A stretch of DNA of 44,596 bases from Adonisia turfae CCMR0081 (GTDB lineage: Bacteria; Cyanobacteriota; Cyanobacteriia; Phormidesmidales; Phormidesmidaceae). The notes under the pieces are model-generated. The model had not been told where the DNA came from, did not search any database, and saw only the letters and a list, made by a program, of their open reading frames with translations. The DNA is taken from positions 6,726,578 through 6,771,173 of the forward strand of contig NZ_QXHD01000004.1 of NCBI RefSeq assembly GCF_011009555.1. Reading direction: 5' to 3'. This document shows, piece after piece, positions 40,064 to 44,596 of the stretch (the stretch's first letter is position 1; each line of letters opens with the position of its first letter). A program made the position numbers and the translations under genes.

Positions 40064-43000
40064 AGTATGACAATCCCTACAGAGCCTCTGGAACATTTAC
40101 CGGAGAGTCTTATGTTGAGAGAGAAGCTGATAGTCAGCTTCTAAAGGAGATACTTCTTAATTCTCGCTATCCTTACATTTTAGCTCCAAGACAAAGTGGA
40201 AAATCTAGCTTAATTGCTAATACGATTAAGAAACTAAGAAAACAGGACTTTCTAGTTGTTTTTGTTGACTTAACAACTATAGATGATTCAAACTTTTCAT
40301 CATATGAAAACTTCTTAAACGCTATTATTGAAGGAATAGATGAGTCTATTTTTTCATTGGAAGGGAGAAAATACAAAAAAGATAAATCAGGGTTGATTTC
40401 ATATTTAAGGGAGATACTTCTTGTAGAAAAAAGAAGGGTCGTAATTTTCTTGGACGAAGTGGATAAGCTTATACCTTTCCCTTATAAGGATAATTTCTTC
40501 GGATTAGTTCGTTCTATCTATAATCGTAGAGCCAGGGATGATGAAAAATATTTTAATAATTTACAGTTTATCCTTTCAGGAACAGCAGAACCAATACAAC
40601 TAATCTCTAAGCAACATGCATCTCCTTTTAATGTAGGCACACCTATTAAAATGAAGGAGTTATCTATTGCTGAAATTACTGGGTTAGTCAAGTATTTAGG
40701 TGAGTATTGGGAAATAAAAGAAGGCTTAGAAAAATATATTCATAGTTATACAAATGGATCAGTGTATTTGACGCAATTGATGCTTGAAAAAACCTGGTCT
40801 TTCCTCAGTCGCCAATTGCCTGATCAGGCAGACTCAAAGGTGATTATAAATCAAAAAATGATCGAAGAAATTGCGGATGATATAGTTAAAGAGGCTTCTG
40901 AAAATATACATTTTCTCAATATTTATTCCGGTATTACTAGTAGTCCAAATCTCCTTAAAGCATTCACAGATTTAGTTTCAGGACTTCAAGCTGATAGACA
41001 AGCTCTAAATAGCTTAAAACTGTTAGGCATCACTGATGGTGAAAGGCCTTATAGTAATTTTTTGTATGAAACTGTTTTCGGGCCATCAGGTACCTTAGAC
41101 ATTTTCGGGCCATCAGGTTCCTTAGACATACCGACTAAATCTAAAAATCCTCCACTAACAGCTACTTCAATTGCTACGCTGATGTTAAATACTGCGGAAG
41201 AATTAGGTGGGCGATTAGCTGAGGATAAATATATTTATTTATCTCAAAAACTACAGGCACTGAAACAGCTTGTTGGGAATAGGTTTCAAGGTCGTGCAAA
41301 AACTGTTTTAGCCCTTGCTGATCAAGGAAATGTTAGTGATAGTGATATCGAAACAGTCGCGAACTATTTAGGAGTTGCGATGGCTGAGGATGATAACTTT
41401 ACTCAGCGGGTTTCGACGCTTGCACAAGAGATCCAACAAATTATCAGCATTGAGCAGCTCCGACCTGGGCAGAATGTCTTTGGAGGAGAGGGATCTCAGG
41501 TAAATAATCCTGATGGGCCCGTTTTTACGGGCAGTGGAAATACGATTAATATTACTACAGGCTTTTCAAAGTCAGATGGACAATCAACTCGAAACCTAGG
41601 GGTGCCGCGTCAAGTGCCCCCGCTACCGTCTCACTTTGTAGAACGTATAGAGCATCAGACGGCTATCAAACAGCTACTGGTGTGTGAGGACGCTAAGCTC
41701 GATACCTTGGTAGTAAGTGCCATTTATGGGCTAGGCGGTATTGGTAAATCTGTATTAGCCTCGAAACTTGCGCATGATCCTGAGATCCAGGCACGTTTCT
41801 TTGATGGTATTTTATGGGCTACTCTAGGGCAGCAGCCAGATATCTTGCCACTATTGAGTAATTGGATTCAAGAACTAGGCGATTACGATTACAAACCAAC
41901 AGCTGTTGAGTCAGCCTCAAAGCATTTATTAACATTGTTATACGACAAACATGTTCTACTCGTTGTCGATGACGTTTGGCATCCAGAACACCTGGAACCC
42001 TTTCGCGTTGGTGGAAAAGGTTGTTGTGTTTTAGTCACAACACGTGAGGCCAGAATACCAGACGTTAAACGGTACGATCTGGATGTTATGACAGCGGACC
42101 AGGCACTGAAACTGATAACTCAAAAGCTATCTTACCCCTTGACTGATGATGAGCATCAGCAAGCGCTCACATTTGCGGAGCGGGTTGGGTATCTACCGCT
42201 AGCTTTAGAACTGGCCGCATCTCAGATCGAAGAAGGGGTGACCTGGTCTGAATTGTTAGACGATTTACAGGATGAAGTGGCACGTTTAGAGACCCTTGAT
42301 ATCTATGGCCGTGATGAAATCCGTGATGATGCCAAGCGTCGTAAATATAGTCTTTTGGCCTGTTTCAATCTGAGCTTGAAACAACTCTCGACAGAACAAC
42401 TTCGTCAGTTTGCCTGGCTGGGTATCGTCCCTGAAGATGTGAGTCTGACTCAGGAAATGGCTGAAACCTTATGGCAAGTAACCTCTCGTCAATCGCGAGC
42501 AAATTTGCGCACCTTCAAATCTAAGGCACTCATCTTACAAGGGATCAAACAGGCCAATGGCCAGCCCACCTATCGCATGCATGACTTGATGCACGATCTA
42601 GCAGGTCGGTTACTCACCAGTCTACCTCAGCCTATTCAAGTAGGAGACTTACCCGGATTAGGCTTAACCAAAGCTGAGGCCCACAGTGAATTGCTGAATC
42701 GCTATCGTGCTAAGACGAAAAATGGTCAGTGGCACACGCTTGAGGATGATGGCTACATTTATGCTCACCTCACCTGGCACATGGAGCAGGCGAAACAACC
42801 CCAAGAGATTCATCGGTTATTACAAGTTAATAATGATCAAGGGCGTAATGGCTGGTATGAAGCCTGTGATGCCATTGGTAAACCTGCCGGTTTTGTTAAC
42901 GACTTAGGACGAGCTTGGCAGTTAGCCATTGATGCCTATGAAGATAATCCAAGTGCATCTGTTACCTTGGTGTTTCGCTATGCCCTGATACGCGCATCAA

Positions 43001-44596
43001 TCAACAGTTTGGCCAGCAATGTGCCCGCTGAGCTGATAGGAGCATTAGTTGAGAAAGGCGTATGGCAGGCTGCTCAAGGATTAGCCTATGCCCAACAAGC
43101 CCAGGATCCATGGCATCGAGCTGAATGTATTTCTGCCATCGTGCCCCATATGCCTAAAGCACTATTACCGGAGGTGCTAAAAACCATTGACCAAATCAAT
43201 GATGCCGTCTATCGCTCCTACGTGCTCAGTAAGCTAGCAGAGAACTTTGCTGAGGTTTGGCCCACTGTCCTCGAAACGATTAAACAGATTCAAGACCGCT
43301 ACGGAGAGCACCGAGAAGAAACACAAGGGTTCTCTTATCGAGCATTTGCCATTAGTCAAATAGCTAAACTACTACCATCACAATACCTGTCAGAAGCTAT
43401 CGACATTACTCGCCAAATTCAAGATACCTCTGACCGAATCAGGGCTTTGACGGAACTCGCTAAACGAAGGGTCGAACTCTGGCCAAACGCGCTGGAAGTC
43501 ACTCGACAAATCCAAGATGAATATTCTCGGTCGAGCGCCCTGAGTGCGATGGCTCAGCACCTCCCAGACCTCTGGTCAGACGCCTTGGAGGTCACGCGAC
43601 AAATCCATGATGAATCTTTTCGGTCGAGCGCCCTGAGTGCGATGGCTCAGCACCTCCCAGAACCGCTCTGGCCAGACGCCTTGGAGGTCACGCGACAAAT
43701 CCATGATGAATATTCTCGGTCGCGTGCCCTGAGTGCGATGGCTCAGCACTTCCCAGACCTCTGGCCGGAGACATTGGAGGTTACGCGACAAATCCATGAT
43801 GAATATTCTCGGTCGCGTGCCCTGAGTGCGATGGCTCAGCACCTCCCAGAACCGCTCTGGCCTGAGACATTGGAGGTCACGCGACAAATCCATGATGAAT
43901 CTTTTCGGTCGCGTGCCCTGAGTGCGATGGCTCAGCACCTCCCAGAACTCTGGCCTGAGACATTGGAGGTCACTCGACACATCCACGATGAATCTTTTCG
44001 GTCGCGTGCCCTGAGTGCGATGGCTCAGCACCTCCCAGAACCGCTATTGTCAGAAGCGCTGGAAGTCACGCAAAAAATCCAAGATGAATATTCTCGGTCG
44101 CGTGCCCTGAGTGCGATGGCTCAGCACCTCCCAGAACCACTCTTGCCAGAAGCCCTGGAGGTCACGCGACAAATTCAAGATGAATATTCTCGGGCACATG
44201 CCCTGCGTGAGATAGCTCAGCACCTCCCAGACCTCTGGCCTGAGACATTGGAGGTCACTCGACACATCCATGATGAATATTCTCGGGCACATGCCCTGCG
44301 TGCGATGGCTCAGCACCTCCCAGAACCGCTATTGCCAGAAGCGCTGGAGATGACGCGACAAATCCAAGCTGAATCTTATCGGTCGATTGCCCTGAGCGCG
44401 ATGGCTCAGCACTTCCCAGGACTCTGGCCTGAGACATTGGAAGTCACTCGACAAATCCAAGATGAATCGTCTCGGTCGCGTGCCCTGAGTGCGATGGCTC
44501 AGCACCTTCCAGAACTCTGGCCCGAAGCCCTAGAGGTCACTCGACAAATCCAAGCTGAATCTTATCGGTCGATTGCCCTGAGCGCGATGGCTCAGC
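40060..44596 (+). CDS. giant AAA-NB-ARC STAND protein with repeat array (3' end outside window)
   Basis: The frame opens with an ATG overlapping the protease stop and stays open to the window edge (1,512 codons, no stop). Residues 1-350 are an AAA-like domain with Walker A APRQSGKS (42-49) and Walker B VIFLDE (128-133). A helical linker follows (about 368-470), then a Gly/Asn-rich stretch, then an NB-ARC domain with Walker A GLGGIGKS (557-564), Walker B LLVVDD (633-638), GYLPLALELAA and a canonical MHD motif at 840-842. From about residue 1030 on come 31/32-residue helical repeats. NB-ARC STAND proteins oligomerise when the repeat region binds a trigger; the output here may be the neighbouring protease. 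Confidence 0.93.
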   Translation, partial: MKYDNPYRASGTFTGESYVEREADSQLLKEILLNSRYPYILAPRQSGKSSLIANTIKKLRKQDFLVVFVDLTTIDDSNFSSYENFLNAIIEGIDESIFSLEGRKYKKDKSGLISYLREILLVEKRRVVIFLDEVDKLIPFPYKDNFFGLVRSIYNRRARDDEKYFNNLQFILSGTAEPIQLISKQHASPFNVGTPIKMKELSIAEITGLVKYLGEYWEIKEGLEKYIHSYTNGSVYLTQLMLEKTWSFLSRQLPDQADSKVIINQKMIEEIADDIVKEASENIHFLNIYSGITSSPNLLKAFTDLVSGLQADRQALNSLKLLGITDGERPYSNFLYETVFGPSGTLDIFGPSGSLDIPTKSKNPPLTATSIATLMLNTAEELGGRLAEDKYIYLSQKLQALKQLVGNRFQGRAKTVLALADQGNVSDSDIETVANYLGVAMAEDDNFTQRVSTLAQEIQQIISIEQLRPGQNVFGGEGSQVNNPDGPVFTGSGNTINITTGFSKSDGQSTRNLGVPRQVPPLPSHFVERIEHQTAIKQLLVCEDAKLDTLVVSAIYGLGGIGKSVLASKLAHDPEIQARFFDGILWATLGQQPDILPLLSNWIQELGDYDYKPTAVESASKHLLTLLYDKHVLLVVDDVWHPEHLEPFRVGGKGCCVLVTTREARIPDVKRYDLDVMTADQALKLITQKLSYPLTDDEHQQALTFAERVGYLPLALELAASQIEEGVTWSELLDDLQDEVARLETLDIYGRDEIRDDAKRRKYSLLACFNLSLKQLSTEQLRQFAWLGIVPEDVSLTQEMAETLWQVTSRQSRANLRTFKSKALILQGIKQANGQPTYRMHDLMHDLAGRLLTSLPQPIQVGDLPGLGLTKAEAHSELLNRYRAKTKNGQWHTLEDDGYIYAHLTWHMEQAKQPQEIHRLLQVNNDQGRNGWYEACDAIGKPAGFVNDLGRAWQLAIDAYEDNPSASVTLVFRYALIRASINSLASNVPAELIGALVEKGVWQAAQGLAYAQQAQDPWHRAECISAIVPHMPKALLPEVLKTIDQINDAVYRSYVLSKLAENFAEVWPTVLETIKQIQDRYGEHREETQGFSYRAFAISQIAKLLPSQYLSEAIDITRQIQDTSDRIRALTELAKRRVELWPNALEVTRQIQDEYSRSSALSAMAQHLPDLWSDALEVTRQIHDESFRSSALSAMAQHLPEPLWPDALEVTRQIHDEYSRSRALSAMAQHFPDLWPETLEVTRQIHDEYSRSRALSAMAQHLPEPLWPETLEVTRQIHDESFRSRALSAMAQHLPELWPETLEVTRHIHDESFRSRALSAMAQHLPEPLLSEALEVTQKIQDEYSRSRALSAMAQHLPEPLLPEALEVTRQIQDEYSRAHALREIAQHLPDLWPETLEVTRHIHDEYSRAHALRAMAQHLPEPLLPEALEMTRQIQAESYRSIALSAMAQHFPGLWPETLEVTRQIQDESSRSRALSAMAQHLPELWPEALEVTRQIQAESYRSIALSAMAQ
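41077..41130 (+). repeat. 27-bp in-frame tandem duplication at an inter-domain linker
   Basis: Two 27-bp units each start TTCGGGCCATCAGG and differ at two positions; they encode FGPSGTLDI and FGPSGSLDI. They sit where the AT-rich AAA module gives way to more GC-balanced DNA, between the AAA domain and the helical linker. Confidence 0.7.
43477..44596 (+). repeat. near-identical 93/96-bp coding repeats
   Basis: Twelve units start at 43477, 43570, 43666, 43759, 43855, 43948, 44044, 44140, 44233, 44329, 44422 and 44515 (the last cut by the window). Each encodes 31 or 32 residues on the plan LWPETLEVTRQIHDEYSRSR followed by ALSAMAQHLPE(P). DNA identity between units is very high, so they expanded recently. 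About three older, diverged units precede them from about 43140. They form the presumed sensor solenoid of the STAND protein. Confidence 0.93.

Noticed and set aside
43576..44316. Long minus-strand frames with repeats of MLSHRTQGTRP type
   Set aside because: They are the reverse reading of the coding repeats of the STAND gene, whose plus frame is continuous for more than 4.5 kb.
43477..44596. Regular repeats that might suggest a CRISPR array
   Set aside because: Units of 93/96 bp are multiples of three, lie in one open frame and have no unique spacers.

Overview
The window is cyanobacterial chromosome. The octamer GCGATCGC (HIP1) recurs through the left half, and there is a DevBCA-type exporter, a DUF1350 protein, a PEP-CTERM protein and a cyanobacterial-style rpsU. 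Composition and gene content suggest a large-genome Leptolyngbya-like cyanobacterium, but the species cannot be fixed from sequence alone.

Bases 1-19.1 kb are ordinary chromosome. They hold a truncated AraC regulator divergent from an alpha/beta hydrolase; a tetR-devB-devC-devA exporter operon on the minus strand with a clear palindromic operator; tRNA-Val(GAC); a Tat-exported PhoD phosphatase; a PEP-CTERM protein; a DUF1350 hydrolase; a secreted TPR protein; rpsU; a VOC (glyoxalase-fold) protein; a calcineurin-like phosphoesterase; trmB; a small secreted protein; and a GH9 glycosidase with a hydantoin/Asp-Glu racemase-family protein.

Bases 19.7-31.2 kb hold the most interesting system: a vWA-MoxR-VMAP ternary conflict (defence-like) locus whose recognition domains are diversified by a diversity-generating retroelement (DGR). 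In order: TIR-FGE, TIR-EAD1, EAD1-VMAP, MoxR AAA+, vWA-FGE, FGE, a reverse transcriptase and avd on the minus strand, the template repeat (TR), and a last FGE. Four FGE (C-type-lectin fold) genes end in 115-bp variable repeats (VRs) that match one 115-bp TR. Most differences fall at TR adenines, the DGR signature. The reverse transcriptase is broken: the segment carrying its first catalytic Asp is deleted and the frame is shifted. Diversification therefore appears frozen, or depends on an RT encoded elsewhere.

Bases 31.4-37.6 kb carry a cluster I do not recognise: two minus-strand genes (one a 756-aa low-complexity protein), a divergent excisionase-like HTH gene, and a tight plus-strand operon of small proteins, one with a tail-fibre-like look and one a coiled coil with a DxDGDGxxD motif. 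It may derive from a phage or encode a surface structure.

Bases 38.2-44.6 kb hold a second conflict operon joined by ATGA stop-start overlaps: a Trypco1 protein, a trypsin-like protease fused to a P-loop ATPase, and a very large protein (more than 1,512 residues, open at the window edge) with an N-terminal AAA domain, an NB-ARC/STAND domain with an MHD motif, and near-identical 31/32-residue C-terminal repeats. The right half of the window therefore reads as a conflict/defence island with two different ways of changing recognition surfaces: DGR mutagenesis and tandem-repeat expansion.
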